From Pontibacillus yanchengensis (GTDB taxonomy: Bacteria; Bacillota; Bacilli; Bacillales; BH030062): DNA of 64,000 nucleotides. Every line of letters begins with the position of its first letter. Position 1 is the first letter of the stretch. The DNA is taken from assembly GCF_009856295.1 (NCBI RefSeq), contig NZ_WMEU01000001.1, positions 248,001 through 312,000 on the forward strand, given 5' to 3'. Under the pieces are notes generated by a model that was not told the origin of the DNA, made no database searches, and was given only the letters and a program-made list of their open reading frames with translations. The translations under genes and the position numbers were made by a program. This document shows positions 16,711-25,200 of this stretch, piece after piece.

Positions 16711-17931
16711 CTATGACTCTGGAGAAATAATGGCAGATGATTGACCATTTTTGAATACGTTATCTATGACACTGTTTACTGACTCATGTGTCACCGCATC
16801 AATTTGAGTGACCATTTCATCAAGAGAACGATGTCGTTTCAATAACAATTCGTTCTTACCATTACGACTCATACGACTGTTCGTACTTTCTAAGCTTAAC
16901 ATGATATTTCCTTTTAACTGTTCTTTACTATTCAAAAGTTCTTTTTCTGTTAAGCCACTATTGGTGAAGTCTTGTATAGTGCGTTCGATAGTTTCCTGCA
17001 GAACAGGAAGTTGATCTTTACCTGTACCCCCGTAAATAGTTAACAGGCCATTATCCAAATGTGAGCTATGGAAGGAAAACACAGAGTAAGCTAATCCTCT
17101 TTGCTCTCTCACTTCTTGGAAAAGACGAGAGCTCATACTTCCCCCTAGTACGTTATTAAATACAATGAGACTATAGATTGCCTCATTATCAACGGCTAAC
17201 CCATCATAACCTAGGCATAAGTGAGCTTGTTCTGTATCTTTATAACGGTGAATGTGCTCCGGAAGAAAAATGGGTGTTTCATATGAATCTGATTCTTGAC
17301 TACTTGTGTAAGACCCAAAGTAAGCCTCCACATCTTTAAAGAAAGATTCATCCACGTTACCTGCAATAGAAATCACAACGTTCTCAGGCTTATATTGTTT
17401 GTCCATATAATCTCTCAAAGCTTGAGGAGTAAAGGACTTTAAGGTTTCGGCAGTCCCTAATATAGGATAGCCAAGAGGATGATTTCCATATGTAGCTTTA
17501 GACAATACATCATGAACAATATCATCAGGTGTATCTTCATACATATTAATTTCCTCTAAAACAACCTTTTTTTCGCGGTCCATTTCTTCTTGATCAAACG
17601 TTGAATGAAAGAACATATCTGCTAATATATCTAACGCTGTATGTGCATGCGTATCAAGCACTTTAGCGTAATAGCACGTGTATTCCTTTGAAGTAAATGC
17701 GTTAACCTGACCACCAATGGAGTCAAAGCTCTCTGCAATATCACGTGCTGAACGAGTTTTTGTCCCTTTGAAGAACATGTGTTCTATGAAGTGTGAAATG
17801 CCATTATTTTGCTCATTTTCATTACGAGAACCTGACAAAACCCACACACCAATGGTAACGGAACGTACATTAGGGATTTCTTCTAGTACCATCCGTAAAC
17901 CATTCGAACATGTATATTTTTTAATCAACAT
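16711..17931 (-). CDS. mlpA: M16-family zinc metallopeptidase MlpA (YmxG)
   Basis: Cytoplasmic processing-peptidase-like enzyme, 406 residues (B. subtilis MlpA about 409). The inverted zinc motif HFIEH lies in NGISHFIEHMFFKGT near residue 47, with the downstream Glu ligand in the EEINMYEDTPDD region. A glycine-rich GGSMSSRLFQEVREQRG loop marks the second half-domain. All active-site residues are present, unlike the YmfF paralogue at the other end of the window. The ATG follows AGGAGG. It is 29 bases after ylxY, so they are probably co-transcribed. Confidence 0.94.
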   Translation of the reverse strand: MLIKKYTCSNGLRMVLEEIPNVRSVTIGVWVLSGSRNENEQNNGISHFIEHMFFKGTKTRSARDIAESFDSIGGQVNAFTSKEYTCYYAKVLDTHAHTALDILADMFFHSTFDQEEMDREKKVVLEEINMYEDTPDDIVHDVLSKATYGNHPLGYPILGTAETLKSFTPQALRDYMDKQYKPENVVISIAGNVDESFFKDVEAYFGSYTSSQESDSYETPIFLPEHIHRYKDTEQAHLCLGYDGLAVDNEAIYSLIVFNNVLGGSMSSRLFQEVREQRGLAYSVFSFHSSHLDNGLLTIYGGTGKDQLPVLQETIERTIQDFTNSGLTEKELLNSKEQLKGNIMLSLESTNSRMSRNGKNELLLKRHRSLDEMVTQIDAVTHESVNSVIDNVFKNGQSSAIISPES

Positions 17932-17960
17932 TATCCTCCTAGTCTATGCTAGCCTTACTA

Positions 17961-18926
17961 CTAATTCGTGAGTAACCTTTTTTCATTTAATAAATTGTTT
18001 ACTGTACCAATTTTATATTCTTTTTCTTTTATTTTCAAAATTAAATCGTTTAAAGCGGAAGTAGCAGACTGAGTTGGATGCATTAAAATGAAAGCACCAT
18101 TGTGTAATTTAGGGATAACTCGTTGTAATAAGACATCCTTAGAAGGTTTTTTCCAATCAATGGTGTCCACAGACCATAGAATTGTCTCCATCCTATGCTC
18201 ATCAACAACCTTCACAACTTCATCAGAAAAACTACCACTTGGTGGAGCAAAAAGGGTTGGCTTCTTCCCAGTAATGGCTTTTAATATATCGTTCGTTTGA
18301 ACAATTTGCTTCTGAATCTGTTCTGCTTGCAAACGACTCATATCAGGGTGATTATAAGCATGGTTCCCAATAACATGACCTTGTTCTTGAATCATTTTCA
18401 CTAAATCAGAATGCCTATTAGCCCATTTACCCTCTATAAAAAATGTAGCCTTTACATCTTGGTCTTTCAAAATGTTCAACATCTTAGGTATGTATTCTTC
18501 CCCCCAAGATACGTTTATGTTTAAGGCAACCATAGCTTTGTCCGGATGCCCCCTATAGATTGGTGCAGCTGGAAGATCAGATATACTGACCTCAGGATGA
18601 GTTTGTTTCATAGAAAGTAAGGAAGGATTGAAAGTTCCTTTTTCCTTCATATTTTCATATGACTTCTCAACGTCTACTTTAATACCGTTTAGACCAGGCA
18701 TCTTCTTCCATACTTTGTCAATTGTAGCATTTTGTGCTGCCTCTTCATAATCCTTGGCTTTCTGTTCAATTTCTTTCCAAAGTTCATCCTCAGAAGGTTT
18801 TGCAACTGGCACACTGGTTTCCTTAATTGTTGAAAAAAAATCCTGTGAAAATGGATTTTGGAATGTTCCGTATGAAATCACCACCATTAAAGCGAAAACA
18901 AGTAATGGAGCCCATCTACGTCTCAT
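17961..18926 (-). CDS. ylxY: Polysaccharide deacetylase-family protein YlxY
   Basis: A 321-residue NodB-fold protein with an N-terminal signal/anchor (RRRWAPLLVFALMVVISYGT), so it acts outside the membrane, probably in sporulation. The NodB domain spans about residues 125-315. Motif 2 is intact in HVIGNHAYNHPDM (H-x3-H metal ligands), as are LFAPPSGSF and the ILWSVDTIDW region. Motif 1, normally TFDDG, reads NINVSWGEE, so the usual catalytic base and metal aspartates are missing. Deacetylase activity is therefore doubtful; it may bind sugar or use altered chemistry. It is first in the ylxY-mlpA-ymxH unit. Confidence 0.9.
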   Translation of the reverse strand: MRRRWAPLLVFALMVVISYGTFQNPFSQDFFSTIKETSVPVAKPSEDELWKEIEQKAKDYEEAAQNATIDKVWKKMPGLNGIKVDVEKSYENMKEKGTFNPSLLSMKQTHPEVSISDLPAAPIYRGHPDKAMVALNINVSWGEEYIPKMLNILKDQDVKATFFIEGKWANRHSDLVKMIQEQGHVIGNHAYNHPDMSRLQAEQIQKQIVQTNDILKAITGKKPTLFAPPSGSFSDEVVKVVDEHRMETILWSVDTIDWKKPSKDVLLQRVIPKLHNGAFILMHPTQSATSALNDLILKIKEKEYKIGTVNNLLNEKRLLTN

Positions 18927-18966
18927 TTTACTCCCCCCTTATAGAAATCGTATGTATATTGGGGAC

Positions 18967-18990
18967 AAGGTATGACAGGTTAAGAAATAT
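18967..18990 (-). promoter_or_regulatory. Possible sigma-E-type promoter for ylxY
   Basis: On the minus strand an ATA (18990-18988) is followed after 13 bases by CATACCTT (18974-18967), a partial match to the sigma-E pattern. The start would fall about 30 bases ahead of the ylxY ATG. The match is incomplete, so this is only a candidate. Confidence 0.3.
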
Positions 18991-19123
18991 CTTCCGTAAC
19001 TAAAAAATGTCCTTACTCCTGTTGATACAATTCTGTTGAGAATTATAACAACCCTATGTTAGTTATTCCGTATAAGCCCCATTAGCTTGTAGACTTGGAT
19101 TCGAGATATATTCAAAAGGTAAT

Positions 19124-19257
19124 GGGTCCGATATTTGAAACGTGGAAGGGGGTTACGGTGAAGCAACTCGCTTTCCTGCGGTCGAGCTGGTGAGCCTTCT
19201 CAGTCGCTTTGTTCCCTCTCCCCTTCCCCCCCTAGCCGGGTAATGGCTATCGGACCC
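19124..19257 (-). repeat. GC-rich intergenic repeat, copy A (inverted relative to copy B)
   Basis: Bounded by the perfect inverted repeat GGGTCCGATA (19124-19133) / TATCGGACCC (19248-19257). The minus strand inside contains GGCTCACCAGCTCG and GCAGGAAAGCGAGTTG, which match phrases in copy B at 19519-19651 on the plus strand. The terminal arms differ from those of copy B, but the cores are clearly related. Confidence 0.65.
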
Positions 19258-19518
19258 GCGGCCAAATGTTGTATGTCTGCCGAAAGGATATATAAGCTCT
19301 TATTTTTAGTGAAAACCCTCTTTGGGTAGATCTTATGGACAAATAAAACTTTATTTTTTACAAACAGCGAACTAATGTCCATTAGCTTTCTTGCCACATA
19401 ATTTTTTGTTAAGAACCAATTGTGATACTAGAACTTACTAGGGTGTAGACCGTCAGAAGATATTCAAATACCTCAACCTCTCTAACTTCGCAATATTTCC
19501 GTTGCTCCCAATACTAGC

Positions 19519-19651
19519 AAAGGTGGCCGTGGAACAAGGAGACTCCCGCCGGAGAAAGAGGTAGGCAAGATCCCCACAGAGCCCCGATTTTTGGGCTCGA
19601 GGAGGCTTGCCAGCTCGCTGGCAGGACGCGAGTTGTTCCACGGCCACCTTT
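19519..19651 (+). repeat. GC-rich intergenic repeat, copy B, with 19-bp perfect terminal inverted repeats
   Basis: AAAGGTGGCCGTGGAACAA (19519-19537) is perfectly inverted at 19633-19651, enclosing about 95 GC-rich bases. The core contains GGAGACTCC, GAGGAGGCTTGCCAGCTCG and GCGAGTTG, phrases I associate with a repeat scattered between genes in Bacillus relatives. There is no coding potential. The whole element could fold into a long hairpin, and the layout is like a miniature inverted-repeat element. Confidence 0.75.
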
Positions 19652-19805
19652 ATTATAACTAAATCTACGGAAACATCGCTCTTTCTGTGCGATCACCAAA
19701 TTTATCTCAACTTCAGGTCTTCAAGATTATGTCTCGATAGTTTGAATAACTAGTACAGAATATATCCTAGCTCAACACAAATTCTTCAATCAATTGGTGT
19801 AAAAG

Positions 19806-19837
19806 CAAAAAAAGAAACTGGATATCCAGCTTCTTTT
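19806..19837 (-). terminator. Rho-independent terminator of pnp
   Basis: On the minus strand GAAGCTGGATATCCAGTTTC folds into a stem (one G-U) followed by seven T residues. It begins just after the pnp stop codon. Confidence 0.88.
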
Positions 19838-19841
19838 CTTC

Positions 19842-21962
19842 TTATTCTTCCTTACTTTCTTCATTTTTCTTTTGCTCTTGTAGTGCTTCTTTTCTAGAAA
19901 GGTTAACTCTTCCTTGATTATCAATTTCCTTAACTTTAACAAGGATTTCATCTCCAATGGCTAGTACATCTTCTACTTTGCCAATACGTTCCTCTGCAAT
20001 TTGGGAAATGTGAACAAGGCCTTCTTTTCCTTTAAAGATTTCAACAAACGCACCAAATTTCTCAATACGTTTAACCGTACCTAGATACATCTGCCCCACT
20101 TCAACTTCACGTACAAGATCTTCGATTATTTTCTTAGCATATTCGTTGCTTGCTGCATCTGTAGAAGAAATGAAGATGGTACCATCTTGCTCAATATCGA
20201 TCTTAACACCAGTGTCTTCAATGATCTTATTAATTTGCTTACCGCTAGGCCCAATAACATCACGAATTTTATCTGGCTTAATAGCCATTGTCATAATTTT
20301 AGGTGCGTATTGAGATAGCTCTGTACGAGGCTCCCCAATCGTTTCAAGCATATGATTTAGGATTTCCATACGACCTTTTTTCGCCTGACTTAAAGCATTC
20401 TCTAAAATCTCGCGAGAAAGACCTTCTATTTTAATATCCATCTGAAGTGCAGTTACACCTTGAGCAGTACCTGCTACTTTAAAGTCCATATCTCCTAATG
20501 CATCTTCCATGCCTTGGATATCACTTAATACCGTGTAATCATCACCTGATTTAACAAGACCCATCGCAATACCGGCTACAGGAGATTTCAACGGAACACC
20601 TGCATCCATCATAGCTAATGTACTGGCACAAATACTTGCCTGAGAAGTAGATCCATTAGACTCAAGAACTTCAGATACCAGACGAATTGTATAAGGGAAG
20701 TCTTTTTCAGAAGGAACTACTTGTTCAAGTGCACGTTCTCCTAGTGCTCCGTGTCCGATCTCACGACGACCTGGGGCACGCATAGGCCCTGTTTCACCAA
20801 CACTGAAAGGAGGGAAATTATAATGGTGCATAAATCTCTTAGACTCTTCTAAGTCTAGTCCATCTAAAATCTGAACATCACCAAGAGCGCCAAGTGTACA
20901 TATGCTTAATGCTTGAGTTTGTCCACGAGTAAATAATCCAGAACCATGAGTACGTGGGAGAACACCTACTCGAGATGATAAAGGTCGGATTTTATCTGGC
21001 TGACGACCATCTGGACGTACTTTTTCTTTTGTAATAAGGCGTCTTACTTCACCTTTAACAATTCCATCTAAAACAGCTTCAACCATTTTTATCTTTTCAG
21101 CTTCTGTTTCATCAGCTTCGTATTGAGCTACGATATCTTTCTTAACTTCTGAAATCGCCTCGTCACGAGCATGCTTTTCTTCTGTTTGGATTGCTTTTAC
21201 AAGGGCATCCTTCGCTTTGCTCTCAACTTCTGCAACAAGATCTGCTTCTGGTTCAAATAATTGAACTTCCATCTTCTCTTTTCCAATTTGAGCAACTATC
21301 TCTTCTTGCCAAGCTACAAGACGTTTAATTTCCTCATGCCCAAACATAATGGCTTCCAACATAATATCTTCTGGAACTTCTTCAGCTCCAGCTTCAACCA
21401 TGTTCACAGCATCTTTTGTACCAGCAACTGTAAGCTCAATATCACTTTGCTCTTGTTGCTCGACTGTTGGGTTAATGATAAATTCTCCATCGATACGACC
21501 TACAACCACACCAGCAATTGGTCCACCAAATGGAATATCTGAGATACTTAAGGATAGTGATGAACCAAGCATAGCAGCCATTTCAGAAGAATTATCCTGA
21601 TCTACACTCATTACTGTACTAACAACTTGTACATCATTACGGTAACCATCAGGGAATAGTGGACGAATCGGACGGTCAATTAAACGAGAAGCTAATGTTG
21701 CTTTTTCGCTCGGACGCCCCTCACGTTTAATAAAGCCGCCAGGGATTTTACCAACTGCATATAGTCGTTCTTCATAGTTCACTGTTAATGGAAAAAATGG
21801 TAAGTCCTTTGGTTCACTAGAACCTGTTGCAGTAGATAAAACGGACGTGTCACCATATTGAACCATGCAAGCACCATTTGCTTGCTTAGCTAGTTCGCCA
21901 ACTTCGATATTTAGTTGGCGTCCAGCGATATCTATGGAGAAACTTTGTATTTCTTCAGCCAT
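19842..21962 (-). CDS. pnp: Polyribonucleotide nucleotidyltransferase (PNPase)
   Basis: Phosphorolytic 3'-5' exoribonuclease of the RNA degradosome, 706 residues (B. subtilis 705). Two RNase PH domains flank a helical linker (about residues 210-310). The second core has [26 protein letters not shown] and the catalytic [19 protein letters not shown] region. A KH domain ([20 protein letters not shown], about 560) and an S1 domain ([20 protein letters not shown], about 620) follow. A strong terminator separates it from rpsO, and a CATAAGA/TCTTATG hairpin (22024-22041) lies in its leader. Confidence 0.97.
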   Translation of the reverse strand: MAEEIQSFSIDIAGRQLNIEVGELAKQANGACMVQYGDTSVLSTATGSSEPKDLPFFPLTVNYEERLYAVGKIPGGFIKREGRPSEKATLASRLIDRPIRPLFPDGYRNDVQVVSTVMSVDQDNSSEMAAMLGSSLSLSISDIPFGGPIAGVVVGRIDGEFIINPTVEQQEQSDIELTVAGTKDAVNMVEAGAEEVPEDIMLEAIMFGHEEIKRLVAWQEEIVAQIGKEKMEVQLFEPEADLVAEVESKAKDALVKAIQTEEKHARDEAISEVKKDIVAQYEADETEAEKIKMVEAVLDGIVKGEVRRLITKEKVRPDGRQPDKIRPLSSRVGVLPRTHGSGLFTRGQTQALSICTLGALGDVQILDGLDLEESKRFMHHYNFPPFSVGETGPMRAPGRREIGHGALGERALEQVVPSEKDFPYTIRLVSEVLESNGSTSQASICASTLAMMDAGVPLKSPVAGIAMGLVKSGDDYTVLSDIQGMEDALGDMDFKVAGTAQGVTALQMDIKIEGLSREILENALSQAKKGRMEILNHMLETIGEPRTELSQYAPKIMTMAIKPDKIRDVIGPSGKQINKIIEDTGVKIDIEQDGTIFISSTDAASNEYAKKIIEDLVREVEVGQMYLGTVKRIEKFGAFVEIFKGKEGLVHISQIAEERIGKVEDVLAIGDEILVKVKEIDNQGRVNLSRKEALQEQKKNEESKEE

Positions 21963-22065
21963 TTGTACTTGTACTCCTCTCGAGATAAATCTACAATTTT
22001 TTTAATTAAAATATATGTTCTGTCATAAGAGATGTCTTATGTAGAAAATCAATAATTTGGTATAG

Positions 22066-22090
22066 AAAAAGCGGGAAATACTCCCGCTTT
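22066..22090 (-). terminator. Terminator between rpsO and pnp
   Basis: On the minus strand AAAGCGGGA (22090-22082) pairs with TCCCGCTTT (22076-22068) around a 5-base loop, with further T residues to 22066. It lies 9 bases after the rpsO stop and should end most rpsO transcripts. Confidence 0.88.
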
Positions 22091-22098
22091 GTTCTAAA

Positions 22099-22368
22099 TT
22101 AACGACGTAGGCCAAGCTGTTTGATAAGTTCACGATAGCGAGTTACGTCTTTATTACGAAGATAAGTTAAAAGGTTACGGCGTTTACCTACCATTTTAAG
22201 AAGACCACGACGAGAATGGTGATCTTGCTTGTGCATACGTAAATGCTCGTTTAGTTTCGTAATTTTTTCAGTTAGGACAGCGATTTGAACCTCAGTAGAT
22301 CCAGTATCGTTTGCATGTGTCTTGAACTGATTGATAATTTCATTCTTACGTTCTTGTGTGATTGCCAT
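22099..22368 (-). CDS. rpsO: 30S ribosomal protein S15
   Basis: An 89-residue primary rRNA-binding protein of the 30S platform. The sequence is typical, with [14 protein letters not shown], the rRNA-contacting [19 protein letters not shown] and LTYLRN. The ATG at 22368 follows AGGAGG at 9 bases. It sits between ribF and pnp as in B. subtilis. The 130-base leader contains paired repeats that could be an S15-binding control site. Confidence 0.97.
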   Translation of the reverse strand: MAITQERKNEIINQFKTHANDTGSTEVQIAVLTEKITKLNEHLRMHKQDHHSRRGLLKMVGKRRNLLTYLRNKDVTRYRELIKQLGLRR

Positions 22369-22388
22369 CCATGTTCACCTCCTATAAA

Positions 22389-22471
22389 GTACATCCCCTA
22401 TCCCCTAGCAAGCGCCGGTGATTTCGACTTGCCAAGCGAAGGTTAATGTCATACGTTTACTAGGGTACATC
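22389..22471 (-). promoter_or_regulatory. Candidate rpsO leader control structure
   Basis: CCCTAG (22403-22408) can pair with CTAGGG (22460-22465), closing a structured loop just ahead of the ribosome site. GTACATC occurs at 22389 and again at 22465, and ATCCCCT is tandemly repeated at 22393-22406. Competing pairings of GGGGAT near the ribosome site with ATCCCC at about 22496 are possible. S15 autoregulates its leader in related species, but I cannot match a family model by eye. Confidence 0.4.
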
Positions 22472-22499
22472 TTTTCTGGACAAAATGCAAGGGGATGAG

Positions 22500-23441
22500 T
22501 TAATTATCATTAAAAAAAGATCTGATTTCTTTCTCATCTTGGTTTAATTGTTCGATTAACGCATGTACTCCATCAAATTTTGTCTCATTTCGAATGAACT
22601 TTCGCCATTCAACGACTAATTCCTGTCCGTACAAATCACCTTCATAGTCAAATACATAAACTTCAACAGCTGGCTTTTCTGTAGAATCGGAAAAAGTAGG
22701 TTTATAACCTATGTTAGCCATCCCATTCCAAATTGTATCTCCTATTTGGACCTTTACAGCATAAACACCTACTTGGGGTAATATATAAGCATCTTTCCGT
22801 TCTATATTTGCTGTAGGAAATCCGATTGTATGTCCTCGCTGATCACCTTTAACTACAGTACCTTTAATTGTATAATAGCGACCTAATAAATTATATATAT
22901 AACCTACATTCCCTTGATGTAGCTCTTCTCTTATATAGGATGAACTTACCTTTTCATCTTCTGATTCGACCTTTTGTACTACTGTTTGACTAAATGCTCC
23001 TCTTGAGTGAAACGGTAATGTCTCCATTGATCCTTTGCCCATCTTCCCATAAGAAAAATCGAATCCAGCAACGACATGTTGAACATTTAAGCCAATAAAA
23101 AAATAATCAACAAATTCTTGTGGTAACAGACCAGCTAAGTCTTCATCGAAAGTAACAAGGAACACTCGATCAACACCCATTTGTTCTAACAGGTTCAGCT
23201 TATCTTCTAGAGGGGTAATTAATTCAATTTGTTGTTTGTTTTTTTTCAATACAACTGAAGGATGTGGATGAAAGGTCATTACGGCACTTTCTCTACCTTG
23301 CTCGTTTGCCAAGTCGATTGCTGTTTGAATCACTTTTTGATGACCTTTATGCACACCATCAAAATAGCCAATTGCAACAACTGATTCAGGAAAATCATTT
23401 TTAGAATGAGTATGGGGATATTGCAATTCTTGGATATCCAC
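22500..23441 (-). CDS. ribF: Bifunctional riboflavin kinase/FAD synthetase
   Basis: Converts riboflavin to FMN and FMN to FAD; 313 residues. The N-terminal adenylyltransferase domain has VVAIGYFDGVHKGHQKVI (about 21-38) and TFHPHPSVVL. The C-terminal riboflavin kinase domain starts at GTVVKGDQRGHTIGFPTANI (about 193-212), with VYAVKVQIG and EVYVFDYEGDLYGQ following. It lies between truB and rpsO, 27 bases after truB. Confidence 0.96.
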   Translation of the reverse strand: MDIQELQYPHTHSKNDFPESVVAIGYFDGVHKGHQKVIQTAIDLANEQGRESAVMTFHPHPSVVLKKNKQQIELITPLEDKLNLLEQMGVDRVFLVTFDEDLAGLLPQEFVDYFFIGLNVQHVVAGFDFSYGKMGKGSMETLPFHSRGAFSQTVVQKVESEDEKVSSSYIREELHQGNVGYIYNLLGRYYTIKGTVVKGDQRGHTIGFPTANIERKDAYILPQVGVYAVKVQIGDTIWNGMANIGYKPTFSDSTEKPAVEVYVFDYEGDLYGQELVVEWRKFIRNETKFDGVHALIEQLNQDEKEIRSFFNDN

Positions 23442-23468
23442 TTTATATTCACCTTCTTTTAGCTAAGA

Positions 23469-24380
23469 CTATTCGTATTGGAATACACGTACAGGTTTAA
23501 TCAAGTGAGGTTTATCTGGATGAATTTGATAGATAGCCAGCACTTGCTCTTTCTCATTCATCATACAAAAAGGATTCGTTTCTGGTATTGGATTAGGCTT
23601 TGGAAATACAGTACCATGATACACCTTCTTTTCATCCTCAGGAGGTATATGAAGATGGCTTAGGTGCCTAACCCCTCTTTCCATTGGTTTTAGAAAACCA
23701 TTGAGGTTGTTTTCCTCAATTGCTTTTTCTAACTCCTCGAACGTTACAGCTTCCTCTTTTTCAAAAGATCCTGAGGCAGTACGCACTAGATAAGACATAT
23801 GTGCTGGGTAGCCAAGCGCTCTTCCTATATCAACACAAAGTGTACGAATATATGTCCCTTTTGAACAAGTAATACGGATGCGGAAGGAAGCTGTTTCTTC
23901 CTCTCGTTCAATATGATTTGAAATCAACTCAATGTTGTATATAGTTACAGTTCTTGAAGGTCTCTCTACAGAAATTCCCTCCCTTGCATACTCATACAAC
24001 CGTTTCCCTTGGACTCTTACTGCTGAATAAAGAGGTGGTACTTGTGTAATAGTTCCCTCAAATTTATGGAGGGCTTTTTGTATATCATTAGGAGATATAG
24101 AATCGTCAACCTTTTTTCTCTCAACTACTGCACCCTCATTGTCTTCTGTTTCAGTGGAATAGCCTAATTTCAGAGTTGCTTCATAAACTTTCTCAGATTC
24201 GGTAACATATGAAGAGATCTTAGTGGCCATCCCTAAACAAATTGGTAACATGCCTTCGACATCTGGATCTAACGTACCAGTGTGTCCGACCTTTTTTGTA
24301 TGTAATAGCTTTCTTATTTTCATCACACAATCATGTGAGGTAATGCCTGTTGGCTTCCATAATGGGAGGATACCATCCAT
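23469..24380 (-). CDS. truB: tRNA pseudouridine(55) synthase TruB
   Basis: Makes pseudouridine 55 in the T loop of tRNAs; about 303 residues. Motifs are LWKPTGITSHDCV, the catalytic aspartate in KVGHTGTLDPDVEGMLP (about residue 39), and CSKGTYIRTLCVDIG. I place the start at ATG 24380, seven to eight bases after GGAGG; the frame extends to 24395 but the first codon there overlaps that ribosome site. A PUA-like tail follows residue 240. A strong terminator separates it from rbfA, so it may need its own promoter, which I could not identify. Confidence 0.94.
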   Translation of the reverse strand: MDGILPLWKPTGITSHDCVMKIRKLLHTKKVGHTGTLDPDVEGMLPICLGMATKISSYVTESEKVYEATLKLGYSTETEDNEGAVVERKKVDDSISPNDIQKALHKFEGTITQVPPLYSAVRVQGKRLYEYAREGISVERPSRTVTIYNIELISNHIEREEETASFRIRITCSKGTYIRTLCVDIGRALGYPAHMSYLVRTASGSFEKEEAVTFEELEKAIEENNLNGFLKPMERGVRHLSHLHIPPEDEKKVYHGTVFPKPNPIPETNPFCMMNEKEQVLAIYQIHPDKPHLIKPVRVFQYE

Positions 24381-24493
24381 TCCCATCTCCTCCATTCTAT
24401 CTACTTAGTGGTTTTATGTAAAAACTTATGTACTTTGAATATTAACAATCAAATAGCTTATTTACACAAAATACTCGTGTGTCTGAAATGTAT

Positions 24494-24526
24494 AAAAAGG
24501 ATAGACCTTGTACGTCTATCCTTTTT
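24494..24526 (-). terminator. Strong terminator between rbfA and truB
   Basis: AAAAAGGATAGAC (24494-24506) and GTCTATCCTTTTT (24514-24526) form a perfect 13-pair stem with a 7-base loop; the arms supply U tracts in both directions. It starts six bases after the rbfA stop. Confidence 0.88.
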
Positions 24527-24531
24527 ACCAT

Positions 24532-24894
24532 TTATTCGTCTTCTGACGTATCATTTAAATCTTGGATGATTGCTTCAATCCGATTACCATGTTCAATTGC
24601 TTCATCAAATTCAAACATAATTTCCGGAGTTTTGCGAAGACGAATTCGTTTTCCAATTTCAGAACGAATAAACCCTTTTGCCTTTGCAAGTCCCAGTAGG
24701 GAATCATGTTTTTGTTTTTCATCACCTAGTACAGAAATATAGACTTTTGCTTGCTGTAAGTCTCCTGTTACTTTAACTTCCGTAACAGTGACAAACCCAA
24801 TACGGGGATCCTTCATTTTTCTACCAATAATATCCCCTAATTCTTTCTTCATTTGCTCTCCAACTCGATTCGCTCTCAAATCGCTCATTTTCAT
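24532..24894 (-). CDS. rbfA: Ribosome-binding factor A
   Basis: Small KH-type 30S maturation factor, 120 residues, binding near helix 1 of 16S rRNA. It begins [20 protein letters not shown] and includes [24 protein letters not shown] and the [20 protein letters not shown] ending typical of the family. It is 27 bases after ylxP within the nusA-infB cluster. A strong terminator follows immediately. Confidence 0.96.
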   Translation of the reverse strand: MKMSDLRANRVGEQMKKELGDIIGRKMKDPRIGFVTVTEVKVTGDLQQAKVYISVLGDEKQKHDSLLGLAKAKGFIRSEIGKRIRLRKTPEIMFEFDEAIEHGNRIEAIIQDLNDTSEDE

Positions 24895-24921
24895 TCACCT
24901 CTTTAGATGGAGGGAGCACTT

Positions 24922-25200
24922 CTATAGCCATTCCACGTTTGTAGTTGTACGTTCAATCTCAGGAAAAGAATCAATTAGAGCAAGGACTCGATTCATTTCT
25001 TTTTCTGCTTGAACTTTGTCACTTGAAATTGTCACAAAACCGAGTAATGTTCGCTGCCATAGATTTTGAAAATCTAGTTCACTGACAGCAACATTATACT
25101 CGTTATGTGATCTTGTTAGAATCCGTTTGATCACAGATCTTTTATCTTTTAAAGAGTGTGCATCATAGATTAAACATTCAACTTCTAAAGAAGCTATCAT
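24922..25200 (-). CDS. ylxP: DUF503-family protein YlxP
   Basis: A 92-residue protein of the DUF503 family with the usual [12 protein letters not shown] motif at 17-28 and a ferredoxin-like fold expected. It is conserved between infB and rbfA across Firmicutes, and a role in ribosome assembly has been suggested for relatives. Its ATG overlaps the infB stop by four bases (ATGA), so it is translationally coupled to IF-2. It is cytoplasmic; no catalytic motif is visible. Confidence 0.92.
   Translation of the reverse strand: MIASLEVECLIYDAHSLKDKRSVIKRILTRSHNEYNVAVSELDFQNLWQRTLLGFVTISSDKVQAEKEMNRVLALIDSFPEIERTTTNVEWL

Larger units (their letters stand above)
18927..19841. other. Long intergenic region between pnp and ylxY
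   Basis: 915 bases without a supported gene. It contains the pnp terminator (19806-19837), two opposed copies of a GC-rich repeat (19519-19651 and 19124-19257) and a weak sigma-E-like promoter just ahead of ylxY. Short open frames inside the repeats have no ribosome sites and no familiar sequence. Between the repeats lie about 260 AT-rich bases in which I recognise nothing. Confidence 0.6.

Noticed and set aside
19200..19699. Minus-strand frames of 60-65 codons in the pnp-ylxY gap
   Set aside because: They fall largely within the GC-rich repeats, lack ribosome sites and resemble no protein.
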